Positions 1 to 9,356 of a DNA stretch of 64,000 nt are shown here, piece after piece. The translations under genes were made by a program, and so were the position numbers. The number at the start of each line of letters is the position of its first letter. The stretch's first letter is position 1. The stretch spans positions 1 through 64,000 of the forward strand of contig NZ_JBHEUZ010000001.1 in assembly GCF_041925275.1 (NCBI RefSeq), read 5' to 3'. The notes beneath the pieces were generated by a model. That model searched no databases and had not been told where the DNA came from. It saw only the letters and a program-made list of their open reading frames with translations. This DNA is from Parapedobacter pyrenivorans_A. GTDB taxonomy: Bacteria; Bacteroidota; Bacteroidia; Sphingobacteriales; Sphingobacteriaceae.

Positions 1-228
1 CGAATCAAAGTTAAGTAAGCCTAAAAAGAGGCAACGCGCTGCCCTGGATGACGATTTCCGAAGCAGCCTGCTCGCCGTGTATTTTTAAAAGCGATTTCCC
101 TGGGTTGACGATATGGCAGAATTGATAGAATCATCCCCAAAAACAGGTATTTTCCATTTTCATCTGAAGGGATTTAGGATTTTACATCCCGTTTTGTGTA
201 CATTCGCTTTGGTAAATCCGTCATCACT
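1..228. other. Spacer at the window edge, no confident gene
   Basis: No convincing gene is seen before the first confident start at 229. A short open stretch in frame +2 ends with TAA at 86-88 and could be the tail of a gene starting outside the window, but its codons are not typical of the neighbours. The best promoter-like string for the next gene is TACATTCG at 199-206, seven of eight matches to TAnnTTTG, without a clear -33 partner. Confidence 0.3.
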
Positions 229-3200
229 ATGAACAAAGCCAATTGGATGCCCGCCCGCAAAACCACCCTGATTGCCGCGGCAGGCGTTATTATCGTCGTC
301 ATCATTGCGCTATTCCTCTGGAAATACAGCCAGTCTAATGTGGTAAATGCCAACAATACCGCTTTCGCCAAATATGTGGAGGCGTATACCGCGGGCGTCG
401 TTTCCCGCGAAAGCGCGGTGCGCGTGCGACTGGCCTCGCAGGTCAGCACGTTTCAGCAGACCAACGAAGCGGACAGCCGGAAACTTTTCTCCATGAACCC
501 CGGTGTAAAGGGAAAAGTGTATTGGATAGATGCACGAACGGTGGAATTCAGGCCCGACGAGCCGCTGAAACCGGGGCGGGAATACAACGTCACCTTCCAC
601 CTCAGTGAAGTGGCCGATGTGAGTAGGGATCTCAAAAATTTCACCTTTAATTTCAAGGTTATCGAATCGTCATACAACGTGGAAATTGACGGACTGACAT
701 CGCAAACGTCTACCGCCACCGATTTGATGAAACTCGCCGGACGCATCGCCCTTGCCGATGCGGAACAACCCGACGATATCGAAAAACTGTTGACGGCATC
801 TTCACAAGACGGAACCCGGTATGCCATCAAATGGCAGCACAACACCCAAACGCGACTATCCACTTACGTTATCGATTCGATACCACGGGGTGATAAAGCG
901 GGCAACCTGATCATGAAGTGGGACGGCCGCTCCATCGCGGCGGAAAAAGCGGGTGATAAAACAATCGAAATACCCGCTAAAGGCACCTTTAAAGTGCTGG
1001 ATATCCGCGCCGTTCACGAACCGGAACAATATGTGCTGGTTCAATTCTCTGACCCCATCCTCGTGGCGCAGCAACTCAGTGGACTTATCGATATTGCCGG
1101 CATGCAGGATCTGCGCTATACCATCGACGGCAGTGAGGTGAAGGTGTATGCCCCTGATCGCCTTGAAGGGGACTACGCCGTTGCCGTGAACGAGGGGGTG
1201 GAGAACATCAGCAACCGGAAAATAACGGATGCTTATGCGGCCAACGTCACCTTCGAGAACCGGCTGCCTGCGGTCAGTATTCCGGGGAAGGGCACCATCC
1301 TCCCGGGATCGGGCAAACTCACGATGCCGTTTGAGGCGGTAAACCTGCGGGCCGTTGATGTGACCATCGTTAAAATCTTTGAAAACAACGTACCGCAATA
1401 TTTCCAGAACACCTACGAAAGCAATTACGAACTGCGGCGCGTGGCCCGGCCGGTGGTGCAGAAAACTATCGCGCTGGATGACGACAAAAGTATAAACCTA
1501 CACCGCAAAAACCGCTTTTCACTCGATATCGACCAACTGCTCAAGGCCGAACCGGGCGCCATTTACCGCGTACTGATCGGGTTCAGGCATAGCTACTCGG
1601 CATACCCATGCAGCGATGCGGATGTGGAGGCAATAGCCGAAGCCGAGGCCGAGCAGCGACGCTATTATTACGGCGATGGGATTGACGAAGACGACGAGTT
1701 CTGGGCACGTTATAACAACTACTATCCATACGATTACAACTGGGACGAGCGCGACAATCCGTGCCACAGTGCGTATTATACCACCGGTCGCTGGGCCAGC
1801 CGCGATATGCTGGCTTCAAACATCGGCCTCATTGCCAAACGTGGCAACGACAACAGCGTCACCGTAATCGCGACCAGCATCCTCACCGCGCAACCCATGC
1901 CGGACGTGGAGGTGAAACTGCTCGATTACCAACAGCAGGTCATTCAGACCGCCACCACAAATGGCGACGGATTCGCTGAATTTGAAGCATCGCGCAAACC
2001 ATTCATGCTCATCGCCGCCAAAAATGAAGAACGCGGATACCTCAAGCTGGACGACGGATCCTCCCTCCCGCTGAGTCGTTTTGATGTGGGGGGCGATATC
2101 GTACAGAAAGGCATCAAAGGCTTCCTGTATGGCGAACGGGGCGTGTGGCGTCCGGGCGACTCGCTTTTCGTTGGCTTCATCATGGAAAACCAATCGGCCA
2201 GCTTGCCGGAAGGCCACCCTGTTACCTTTGAGCTCTATAACCCCAAAGGGCAGCTGACCAAACGACTGGTGGAATCTAAACACACCAACGGATTCTATAC
2301 ATTTAAAACCAAGACGGAATCTACCGCCCCCACGGGCAACTGGGTGGCTAAAGTAAACGTGGGTGGTGCCGTGTTCCAAAAAACACTCAAGATTGAAACC
2401 GTCATGCCCAACCGGCTTAAAATCGACCTTGACTTCGGTGGTCGGGAAGTATTGGATAAAGGAAGTGCTACCCCCGTCAACCTTTCGGCAAAATGGCTGT
2501 TCGGCGCGGAAGTACAAGGGCTCAAAGCCCGGGTAGAAGCGGTGATAACACCGGTAAGGACCACTTTTGACGATTACCACGGCTATACCTTTGACGACCC
2601 GACGCGCAGTTTCAGTCGGGAAAGTGAAGTGCTGTTTGACGGCACGCTGGATGGTGCCGGAAAAGCGGCCTTTTCTGCAGACGTGGCGGCAACAAACGGC
2701 GCCCCCGGCATGCTCCGCGCCAGTTTTACCACCCGCGTATTTGAACCGGGAGGCAATTTCAGCATCGACAACATCAGCATGCCCTATAGTCCGTATACCA
2801 GCTACCTCGGTGTGCGTACACCTCAGGGTGATCGGCTATCGGGAAGGCTGCTCACCGACGAAAACCACCAGGTAGACATCGTGGCAGTAGATGCGACAGG
2901 CAAAAAACTAACCGGACAACGCCGGGTACAGGTAGAGTTTTATAAAATACGGTGGCGCTGGTGGTGGAACCAGGAGGGCGAATACCTCGGCAATTTCACG
3001 CAGGACAAGTACAACCAGCTGCTCAAAAAAGAGACCATCACGCTCAATAATGGAAGCGGCAAATGGAGCGTCCGCGTAAATTACCCCGATTGGGGACGCT
3101 ACCTCGTGCGGGTGGTCGATCCGGAAAGCGGCCATGCCTCGGGCAAGACGTTGTATATCGACTGGCCGGGATGGGCGCAGCGTGAACAGCAGAGTAATCC

Positions 3201-5814
3201 CACGGAGGCATCCATGTTGTCATTCACCGCCGATAAAGAGACTTACCGGGCCGGCGAAAAGGTAACGCTGACCATCCCATCCTCCGCCGGTGGCCGTGGC
3301 CTCATCAGTATCGAAAACGGCAGCCGTGTGTTGCAAAGCTGGTGGATAGATACCGAACAGGGACAAACGGTTTACAGCTTTGAGGCCACCGAAGACATGG
3401 CGCCCAACGTATTTGTAAACGTGACCTTGCTGCAACCGCACCAGCAGACGGCCAACGATCTGCCCATACGCATGTATGGCGTGATACCGCTATTGATCGA
3501 AAACCCGAAAACCATTCTCAAACCACAGATCGGCATCGCCGAGACCCTGCGGCCGGAAACCAAATCACGAATTTCCGTATCGGAATCAAGTGGCAAGGCC
3601 ATGACGTATACCATCGCTATCGTAGATGAAGGGCTGCTCGACCTTACCCGTTTCAAGACACCCGACCCCCATGCGAGCTTCTACGCCCGCGAAGCATTGG
3701 GAGTGAACTCCTGGGATCTCTTTGACCAGGTGATCGGCGCCTGGGGCGGCGACCTGGAACGTATCCTCAGTATTGGCGGCGACGGCGAAATCGATCGCAA
3801 TGTAAATCCGGCCAAAGCCAACAGGTTCAAGCCCGTGGTGAAATTCCTCGGTCCGTTTACGTTGAGCAAAGGTAGAACCAATACGCACGACTTTACATTG
3901 CCGCAATACATCGGCTCTGTACGCGCCATGGTGATAGCCGGACAAGACGGTGCTTATGGATTTGCCGAAAAAGCCGTGGCCGTGAAAAAACCGCTGATGC
4001 TGCTGGCCACGCTACCGCGCGTGATTGGCCCCGGTGAAACGTTTAAGTTACCGCTCACGGTCTTCGCCATGGAAAACCAGGTAAAACAGGTGAGTCTGGA
4101 CGTTACCGCATCGGGTGGGCTTACGGTAAAAGATGGTAAACAGACCCTGGCATTCGCCCAACCGGGTGAACAGATGGCTTATGCCACCGTTACCGTAGGC
4201 AACGAAACAGGTGTAGGCAAGCTCCGCGCCGTGGCAAAAAGCGGCTCGGAGACGGCCGTGTACGAAATCGAAATCGACGTCCGCAACCCCAACCCGTTCA
4301 TCACCTCGGTTGACAAAGATGAAATAGCAGGAAATGGCTCGTGGCAACGGGCCATCGAACCACTTGGACCCGGTAACGGGAATACAGCAACCGTGGAGGT
4401 ATCGTCCCTCCCACCCATTAACCTCGCCAAACGCCTGAATTACCTTATCCGGTACCCTTATGGGTGCCTGGAGCAGGTAACATCGAGCGTATTCCCACAG
4501 TTGATGCTGGATAGGTTGGTTGAACTGAAGGAGCAGGACAAGGCGGCCATTGAACGGAACATCAAAGCGGGGATTAACCGGCTACGCAATTACCAGCTAC
4601 CCAGTGGCGGACTTGGCTACTGGCCTGGGGCGACCGAAGCAAACGAATGGAGCACGAACTATGCCGGCCATTTCCTGCTGGAAGCGCAAGCCAAAGGGTA
4701 TACGCTGCCTGCAGGATTCCTCGACAGCTGGCTCCGGTTCCAACGGAGTACGGCGCAAGGGTGGGCACCCAACCAGTACAACTGGCGCGGTGGCGACCTG
4801 GTGCAGGCCTACCGGCTCTACTTGCTGGCGCTGGCCAAAGCCCCCGAAATCGGGGCCATGAACCGGCTTAAGGAATTCCCTTACTTATCTGATGAGGCTG
4901 CCTGGCGGCTGGCTGCAGCCTATCAATTGGCCGGTCAGGGTATCGTGGCCAATCAGCTGGTGAAAGGCAGGACCACGGATGTGAAGCCCTATGAAAATGC
5001 CGGGCGTACGTTCGGGTCGGCATTGCGCGACCGTGCGATGATTCTTGAAACGCTCGACCTGATGGGGCGCAGACCGGATGCCGAACGGGTATTGCTCTCC
5101 GTTGCGGCGGGGCTCGACAACGATCGGTGGTACAGTACGCAAACCACTGCTTACGCGCTGCTGGCCATTGGCAAGTTTGGGGGAAGCGACCAACGGAAGA
5201 ATAATTTTGACTATACGCTGAACGGCGAATCGGCGAGCGTGAACGCAGACACGTACCTGTACCGCATTGCGGTAGACATGAGCAAGACAAACAACGCCTT
5301 GCGTATCGAAAACAAGGGAGCCAATAAGCTGTATGTCCGGGTAATCCGTGAAGGTCAGCTGCCCGTGGGCGAAAACCCGCCCATGCGCAACAATCCGGAA
5401 TTGCTCACCATGAACGTGCGGTACACGAATCAACAGGGTGAGGTCATCGACCCGGCGGCATTGGCCCAGGGAACGGATTTTGTTGCGGAGGTAACGCTCA
5501 AGAACACGGGCAATATCGGTACGTATGAACACATGGCGCTTGCCCAGATATTCCCGTCAGGCTGGGAAATCATCAACACGCGACTGAACGACACCCAAGC
5601 GGCGGTGCGTTCATCGCCGGCTACGTACCAGGATATCCGCGACGACCGGGTACTTACCCACTTCAACATCAGGCAGCAGGAGACCCTTACCTACCGGGTG
5701 TTGTTGAATGCATCTTATATCGGGCGGTATTTCTTACCGTCGGTAAGCGTAGAAGCGATGTACGACAACCGGATACAAGCAACAACGTCGGGCCGGTGGG
5801 TGGAGGTTAAATAG
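229..5814 (+). CDS. Alpha-2-macroglobulin family protein (YfhM-like), thioester type
   Basis: Large envelope protein of 1861 residues. Bacterial alpha-2-macroglobulins are thought to trap attacking proteases in the periplasm through a reactive thioester. A single hydrophobic segment near residues 10-32 looks like a membrane anchor and not a lipobox. It is followed by macroglobulin (MG) beta domains and a C-terminal alpha/alpha thioester domain. The thioester motif GCLEQ is intact, with its Cys at about residue 1413, so this is the reactive subtype. The start is taken at ATG 229 because the longer frame opens with GTG at 196 and adds polar residues before the anchor. The usual partner pbpC is not next to it here. 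It converges on ddl, with a repeat in the spacer. Confidence 0.93.
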   Translation: MNKANWMPARKTTLIAAAGVIIVVIIALFLWKYSQSNVVNANNTAFAKYVEAYTAGVVSRESAVRVRLASQVSTFQQTNEADSRKLFSMNPGVKGKVYWIDARTVEFRPDEPLKPGREYNVTFHLSEVADVSRDLKNFTFNFKVIESSYNVEIDGLTSQTSTATDLMKLAGRIALADAEQPDDIEKLLTASSQDGTRYAIKWQHNTQTRLSTYVIDSIPRGDKAGNLIMKWDGRSIAAEKAGDKTIEIPAKGTFKVLDIRAVHEPEQYVLVQFSDPILVAQQLSGLIDIAGMQDLRYTIDGSEVKVYAPDRLEGDYAVAVNEGVENISNRKITDAYAANVTFENRLPAVSIPGKGTILPGSGKLTMPFEAVNLRAVDVTIVKIFENNVPQYFQNTYESNYELRRVARPVVQKTIALDDDKSINLHRKNRFSLDIDQLLKAEPGAIYRVLIGFRHSYSAYPCSDADVEAIAEAEAEQRRYYYGDGIDEDDEFWARYNNYYPYDYNWDERDNPCHSAYYTTGRWASRDMLASNIGLIAKRGNDNSVTVIATSILTAQPMPDVEVKLLDYQQQVIQTATTNGDGFAEFEASRKPFMLIAAKNEERGYLKLDDGSSLPLSRFDVGGDIVQKGIKGFLYGERGVWRPGDSLFVGFIMENQSASLPEGHPVTFELYNPKGQLTKRLVESKHTNGFYTFKTKTESTAPTGNWVAKVNVGGAVFQKTLKIETVMPNRLKIDLDFGGREVLDKGSATPVNLSAKWLFGAEVQGLKARVEAVITPVRTTFDDYHGYTFDDPTRSFSRESEVLFDGTLDGAGKAAFSADVAATNGAPGMLRASFTTRVFEPGGNFSIDNISMPYSPYTSYLGVRTPQGDRLSGRLLTDENHQVDIVAVDATGKKLTGQRRVQVEFYKIRWRWWWNQEGEYLGNFTQDKYNQLLKKETITLNNGSGKWSVRVNYPDWGRYLVRVVDPESGHASGKTLYIDWPGWAQREQQSNPTEASMLSFTADKETYRAGEKVTLTIPSSAGGRGLISIENGSRVLQSWWIDTEQGQTVYSFEATEDMAPNVFVNVTLLQPHQQTANDLPIRMYGVIPLLIENPKTILKPQIGIAETLRPETKSRISVSESSGKAMTYTIAIVDEGLLDLTRFKTPDPHASFYAREALGVNSWDLFDQVIGAWGGDLERILSIGGDGEIDRNVNPAKANRFKPVVKFLGPFTLSKGRTNTHDFTLPQYIGSVRAMVIAGQDGAYGFAEKAVAVKKPLMLLATLPRVIGPGETFKLPLTVFAMENQVKQVSLDVTASGGLTVKDGKQTLAFAQPGEQMAYATVTVGNETGVGKLRAVAKSGSETAVYEIEIDVRNPNPFITSVDKDEIAGNGSWQRAIEPLGPGNGNTATVEVSSLPPINLAKRLNYLIRYPYGCLEQVTSSVFPQLMLDRLVELKEQDKAAIERNIKAGINRLRNYQLPSGGLGYWPGATEANEWSTNYAGHFLLEAQAKGYTLPAGFLDSWLRFQRSTAQGWAPNQYNWRGGDLVQAYRLYLLALAKAPEIGAMNRLKEFPYLSDEAAWRLAAAYQLAGQGIVANQLVKGRTTDVKPYENAGRTFGSALRDRAMILETLDLMGRRPDAERVLLSVAAGLDNDRWYSTQTTAYALLAIGKFGGSDQRKNNFDYTLNGESASVNADTYLYRIAVDMSKTNNALRIENKGANKLYVRVIREGQLPVGENPPMRNNPELLTMNVRYTNQQGEVIDPAALAQGTDFVAEVTLKNTGNIGTYEHMALAQIFPSGWEIINTRLNDTQAAVRSSPATYQDIRDDRVLTHFNIRQQETLTYRVLLNASYIGRYFLPSVSVEAMYDNRIQATTSGRWVEVK

Positions 5815-5834
5815 TCGTTAGTCATAATACGACG

Positions 5835-5867
5835 GGCTTACGACTAAAAAGACTTACGACTAAAAAA
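5835..5867. repeat. Heptad-type intergenic repeat, copy a
   Basis: The 14-mer CTTACGACTAAAAA occurs twice (5837-5850 and 5853-5866) with a 16-nt period. It can be read as units GGCTTAC, GACTAAA(AA), GACTTAC, GACTAAA(AAA), with CT at positions 3-4 of each. It lies in the convergent spacer between the macroglobulin gene and ddl and runs over the ddl stop codon. Similar grammar recurs in four other spacers of the window. Confidence 0.6.
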
Positions 5868-6864
5868 CACGTAGCGCTTCGTCTATCAATTCGCCGTAAA
5901 ATGCGGTTTCGGTCATTCCGGCCGCTCGTACCTGTTGGGGAATGAAACTCTGGGCGGTCTGGCCGGGGATGGTATTGATCTCGATGAAATAAAACCGATC
6001 GGTGGTCCGCTCAAGGAAGAAGTCTACCCGCACCATGCCCTTGCAGTTGAGGCGCTTGTACACAGCTTTTACAATGCGCTCCACACGGCCGCGCTGCTCG
6101 GCGGTGAGCTCCGCAGGAGTTATCTCTTTGGTCTGCCCGTCGATGTATTTCGCCTCGAAGTCGAAAAACTCGCGCTCCGTGATGACTTCCGTCGCCGGCA
6201 GCACCACCAGCTCGCCTTCCTTACGGTATATGCCAACAGAAAACTCCCGACCATCCACAAACTCCTCCACGATAACCTGGTTGCCCGTGTTCTCCGCATT
6301 GAATGCTTTCTCTATCGCTTCAGCAAGCTCCCCATCCGCCTTTACCTTGGTCATTCCGATACTGCTGCCACCTGCATTGGGCTTCACGAAATAAGGAAGT
6401 GAAAGCGCATCGCGCACCAAACTCACTGCGGTACGCCGCTGCGACTCAAACAATTGGACGGAGTTGGCCACGTGCAAATCAGCGATGCCCGCCAATACCG
6501 CTTTGGTATAGGCTTTATTCATTGTCAGTGCCGATGTAAGGGCGTCGCACGACGTATAGGGTAGCCCCACCATATCGAAATACCCTTGAAGACGTCCATC
6601 TTCACCGGGCGATCCATGCAACATAATAAATGCCAGATCGAAGCTGATGGTCTGTCCGGCGATTGACAACGTGAAATCATCGCGGTCAATAGGATACTTA
6701 TCGCCATTGTTACCAACATAGAACCAACCTTCGGTGGTAATGAGGATGGTGTAAACATCGTATTTCGACTTATCCAGTTGCTGGAAAACAAAATTGGCAC
6801 TTTTCAGTGAAACTTCCGATTCCGCGGTGTAGCCACCGGTAACCAGTGCGATGCGTATGCTCAT
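5860..6864 (-). CDS. ddl: D-alanine--D-alanine ligase
   Basis: Joins two D-alanines with ATP in the cytoplasm to make the peptidoglycan dipeptide. The 334 residues are normal length for the family. The N-terminal motif GGYTAESEVS (Glu15 in the position of the D-Ala-binding Glu), HGSPGEDGRLQG near residue 83, the ATP-grasp loop KPNAGGSSIG near 161 and the metal-binding end RVDFF...FIEINTIPG are all present. It is transcribed away from the PASTA/mltG genes. A good promoter (TTG, 20 nt, TATGTTTG) sits directly upstream. Its last codons fall in the repeat shared with the converging gene. Confidence 0.97.
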   Translation of the reverse strand: MSIRIALVTGGYTAESEVSLKSANFVFQQLDKSKYDVYTILITTEGWFYVGNNGDKYPIDRDDFTLSIAGQTISFDLAFIMLHGSPGEDGRLQGYFDMVGLPYTSCDALTSALTMNKAYTKAVLAGIADLHVANSVQLFESQRRTAVSLVRDALSLPYFVKPNAGGSSIGMTKVKADGELAEAIEKAFNAENTGNQVIVEEFVDGREFSVGIYRKEGELVVLPATEVITEREFFDFEAKYIDGQTKEITPAELTAEQRGRVERIVKAVYKRLNCKGMVRVDFFLERTTDRFYFIEINTIPGQTAQSFIPQQVRAAGMTETAFYGELIDEALRVF

Positions 6865-6871
6865 AATTTGG

Positions 6872-6902
6872 CAAACATAGCTAACTTGCAGATTATATAC
6901 AA
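6872..6902 (-). promoter_or_regulatory. Bacteroidota-type promoter of ddl
   Basis: On the minus strand the -7 element TATGTTTG (6872-6879) matches TAnnTTTG exactly and is separated by 20 nt from a -33 TTG (6900-6902). The -7 box ends only 7 nt before the ddl ATG, so the leader would be very short or absent. Confidence 0.7.
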
Positions 6903-7068
6903 GATGGAAAACCTTGGAAGGATTAAAATATAATTTGCTATGCCCGGAAAAACGAATAATTTTGTCCGACGTACCTCGTACTTTGTCTATGATGGTTAAA
7001 CAATGGCGCTAATATTGCTTTGCACAGATGGAGACACCCACGCAGTGCAAAAACAGTAAGACTTAACA

Positions 7069-7830
7069 ATGGTAAAATTCTTCAAATACTTACGTACCGA
7101 AAAGTTCAGGAAAAACCTCATCGGCGCCCTTATTGGCCTGACCGTTTTTTTTCTGATCATCATCTTCGGGCTTGATACGTACACCCGCCATGACGAATCG
7201 ATAGCTGTCCCCGAACTTCGCGGAATGCTCGTTAACGAGGCCGTCAAGACATTGCAGGCAGAAGGTTTCGAGTACGACCTCGACTCGGTTTATCAAGTAG
7301 ACGCGAAACCGGGCCTGGTCATCGAACAAGACCCCGACCCCCAAACCAAGGTAAAGAAAAACCGAACCCTATACCTCACCATCATCACCCGCGTGGCCCC
7401 CGAAGTGGCTTTTCCTGACTTGATCGAGAAAACCTTTGTCGAAGCACGTGCCATGCTGAATAGCTACGGTATTAAGCTGGGAGATACGGTCTATATTCCT
7501 GATATCGCCCGGGACGTCGTACTCGACGTAAAGTTTGGCAATGAACGGCTCAACGCAGGCCGCCCGATTCCAAAAGGATCGACGGTAGACCTCGTATTGG
7601 GCGACGGGCGCGGTGACAGCGAAGTGCAGGTGCCGGACTTGACCGGCCTCACACTGGACCAAGTGCGGTTTGCACTGCAGGGCAATTCATTGACACTAGG
7701 TTCCGTAAATTATATGGGGTTGGTTACCGATACCGCAGGTGCAACCGTCGTATCACAGACCCCCACGCCAACAGACCCCAAAGTAAGCATTGGTACCCCT
7801 ATTAATATCGCGCTCACAAATCAGCAATAG
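7069..7830 (+). CDS. Membrane-anchored PASTA domain protein
   Basis: 253 residues: a basic N-terminus, one membrane helix at about 20-42 and three PASTA repeats (about 45-112, 113-180 and 185-253) on the outer side of the inner membrane. PASTA domains bind or sense muropeptides and peptidoglycan precursors. There is no kinase or transpeptidase domain, so it is a stand-alone sensor or scaffold, a form common in Bacteroidota. It heads a plus-strand group with mltG, next to ddl, which supports a cell-wall role. A weak -7 candidate TAATATTG lies at 7010-7017. The exact role is unknown. Confidence 0.88.
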   Translation: MVKFFKYLRTEKFRKNLIGALIGLTVFFLIIIFGLDTYTRHDESIAVPELRGMLVNEAVKTLQAEGFEYDLDSVYQVDAKPGLVIEQDPDPQTKVKKNRTLYLTIITRVAPEVAFPDLIEKTFVEARAMLNSYGIKLGDTVYIPDIARDVVLDVKFGNERLNAGRPIPKGSTVDLVLGDGRGDSEVQVPDLTGLTLDQVRFALQGNSLTLGSVNYMGLVTDTAGATVVSQTPTPTDPKVSIGTPINIALTNQQ

Positions 7831-7898
7831 GCGTTGGCGGTAACCACCCGCAGAAAAACAGAAATGAAACGACGATCAACTGACACGGAAGAAACCAG

Positions 7899-8942
7899 AT
7901 GAAGAAAAAGAAAAGAAGAATATTCATTGCACTTGGAATCATCGCGGTCGTTGCATTTGCTATCGGAGGGACCGTCGCATATAAATACTACCGATCTTTT
8001 TTTGCTCCGAATGTGACCGTAGATGCCAATTACCTTTACATCTACACGCATTGGGATTTTGAAGATGTAATGACCAGTATCGGTGAGTTGCACGCGGTCG
8101 AAGATACGGCTGCCTTTCGATGGGCCGCTGTAAAAATGGAATACCCTAGCCGTGTAAAACCGGGAAAATACAAACTGGAACCCGGCATGAATAACCGGAC
8201 GCTCATCAACAGACTTGGAGGTGGTTTCCAAGAGCCTGTGAAGCTACGCTTCGAGAATGTACGGCTCAAGGAAAACCTGGCGAGTGTATTGGCGAAACAG
8301 TTGGAACCCGATTCCATCTCGTTTATCAACTTGCTCAATGACGATAGTCTTGCAACCCATTTTGGATTTGATGTCCGGAATTTCCTAAGCATGTTCGTAC
8401 CCAATACATACGAGTTTTACTGGAATACATCGCCAGCGCAGTTTGCCGACCGTATGCACAATGAATACGAGAAATTCTGGACCGACGAACGGCGGCAGAA
8501 AGCCGAAGCGATAAACCTCGACCCACAAGAAGTGGCTGTGCTCGCGTCCATCGTTAAAGGAGAGGCGCTGCATACCGACGAGATGCCTACCATTGCGGGT
8601 CTATACCTCAACAGGCTCCGGAAAGGCATGCTGCTGCAGGCCGACCCCACCGTCATCTTTGCCAATAACGATTTCTCCATCCGACGGGTACTGTACCGCC
8701 ACCTGCGTACCGATTCTCCTTATAACACCTATTTATACCGTGGGCTGCCACCCGGCCCCATCATGATGCCCAGTATCGCGTCCATCGATGCGGTATTGAA
8801 TTATAAACAGCACGACTATATTTATATGTGCGCAAAAGATGACTTTTCGGGTTACCATAATTTTGCGGTAACGCAAGCCGAACACAACATCAATGCACGC
8901 AAATTCCAGCAGGCACTTAACGAACGAAACATCAAGCGCTAA
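7899..8942 (+). CDS. mltG: Endolytic transglycosylase MltG (YceG-like)
   Basis: Cuts nascent glycan strands at the inner membrane and is proposed to terminate peptidoglycan polymerisation. The 347 residues begin with KKKKRR and a membrane helix (about 8-30), followed by the LysM-like and catalytic YceG domains. The catalytic glutamate is probably Glu222 in ASIVKGEA; many homologues have ASIVEKET, so the residue two before it is changed, but the Glu is kept. The downstream motifs LNRL, LQADPTVIF, YNTYLYRGLPPGPI and YHNFAVTQAEH are typical. The thioesterase gene begins 3 nt after its stop. Confidence 0.95.
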   Translation: MKKKKRRIFIALGIIAVVAFAIGGTVAYKYYRSFFAPNVTVDANYLYIYTHWDFEDVMTSIGELHAVEDTAAFRWAAVKMEYPSRVKPGKYKLEPGMNNRTLINRLGGGFQEPVKLRFENVRLKENLASVLAKQLEPDSISFINLLNDDSLATHFGFDVRNFLSMFVPNTYEFYWNTSPAQFADRMHNEYEKFWTDERRQKAEAINLDPQEVAVLASIVKGEALHTDEMPTIAGLYLNRLRKGMLLQADPTVIFANNDFSIRRVLYRHLRTDSPYNTYLYRGLPPGPIMMPSIASIDAVLNYKQHDYIYMCAKDDFSGYHNFAVTQAEHNINARKFQQALNERNIKR

Positions 8943-8945
8943 TGT

Positions 8946-9353
8946 ATGTATACGTTTGAAACAACTGTACGGATTAGATATGCGGAGACTGACCAAATGG
9001 GGTATGTCTATTATGGCAACTATGCCACTTTCTATGAAGTAGGTCGGGTGGAGCTCTTCCGTAGCTTGGGTTTCTCGTATAAAGCACTGGAAGACAGCGG
9101 CGTCATGATGCCTGTATTGGAATTGCACTCGCGCTTTCTGAAACCTTCCCGGTATGACGAGGAGATTACCGTACGCACCCATCTGAAAGAAAAGCCGGGC
9201 GTAAAGATCCGCTTCGATTATGAATTGTTCAACCAACACGGCGAACTGCTCAACACAGGCAGTACGACATTGGTCTTCGTAGACATGAAGCGCAATAAAC
9301 CTTGTATGGCTCCAGCTGATTTCATGGCACACCTAGCCGCGTATTTCGTTTAA
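8946..9353 (+). CDS. Acyl-CoA thioesterase, YbgC/4HBT hot-dog family
   Basis: A 135-residue single hot-dog domain. The motif RYAETDQMGYVYYGNY near the N-terminus carries the catalytic Asp (Asp16) of the 4-hydroxybenzoyl-CoA thioesterase class, and the rest (VELFRSLGFSY, LKEKPGVKIRFDYEL) fits YbgC. YbgC-type enzymes hydrolyse acyl-CoA or acyl-ACP in the cytoplasm; in proteobacteria they are tied to tol-pal, which is not present here. It lies 3 nt after mltG and 3 nt before the YihY-type gene, so the three are very likely co-transcribed. The ATG at 8942 is rejected because it meets a stop after five codons. Confidence 0.92.
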   Translation: MYTFETTVRIRYAETDQMGYVYYGNYATFYEVGRVELFRSLGFSYKALEDSGVMMPVLELHSRFLKPSRYDEEITVRTHLKEKPGVKIRFDYELFNQHGELLNTGSTTLVFVDMKRNKPCMAPADFMAHLAAYFV

Positions 9354-9356
9354 ACA

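Noticed and set aside
2..88. Possible C-terminal tail of a plus-strand gene entering the window
   Set aside because: Only 28 codons with unusual codons; other frames are open over the same stretch, so it cannot be assigned.
1816..2580. Long antisense frame (254 residues) inside the alpha-2-macroglobulin gene
   Set aside because: Shadow frame in a long coding region with no family likeness.
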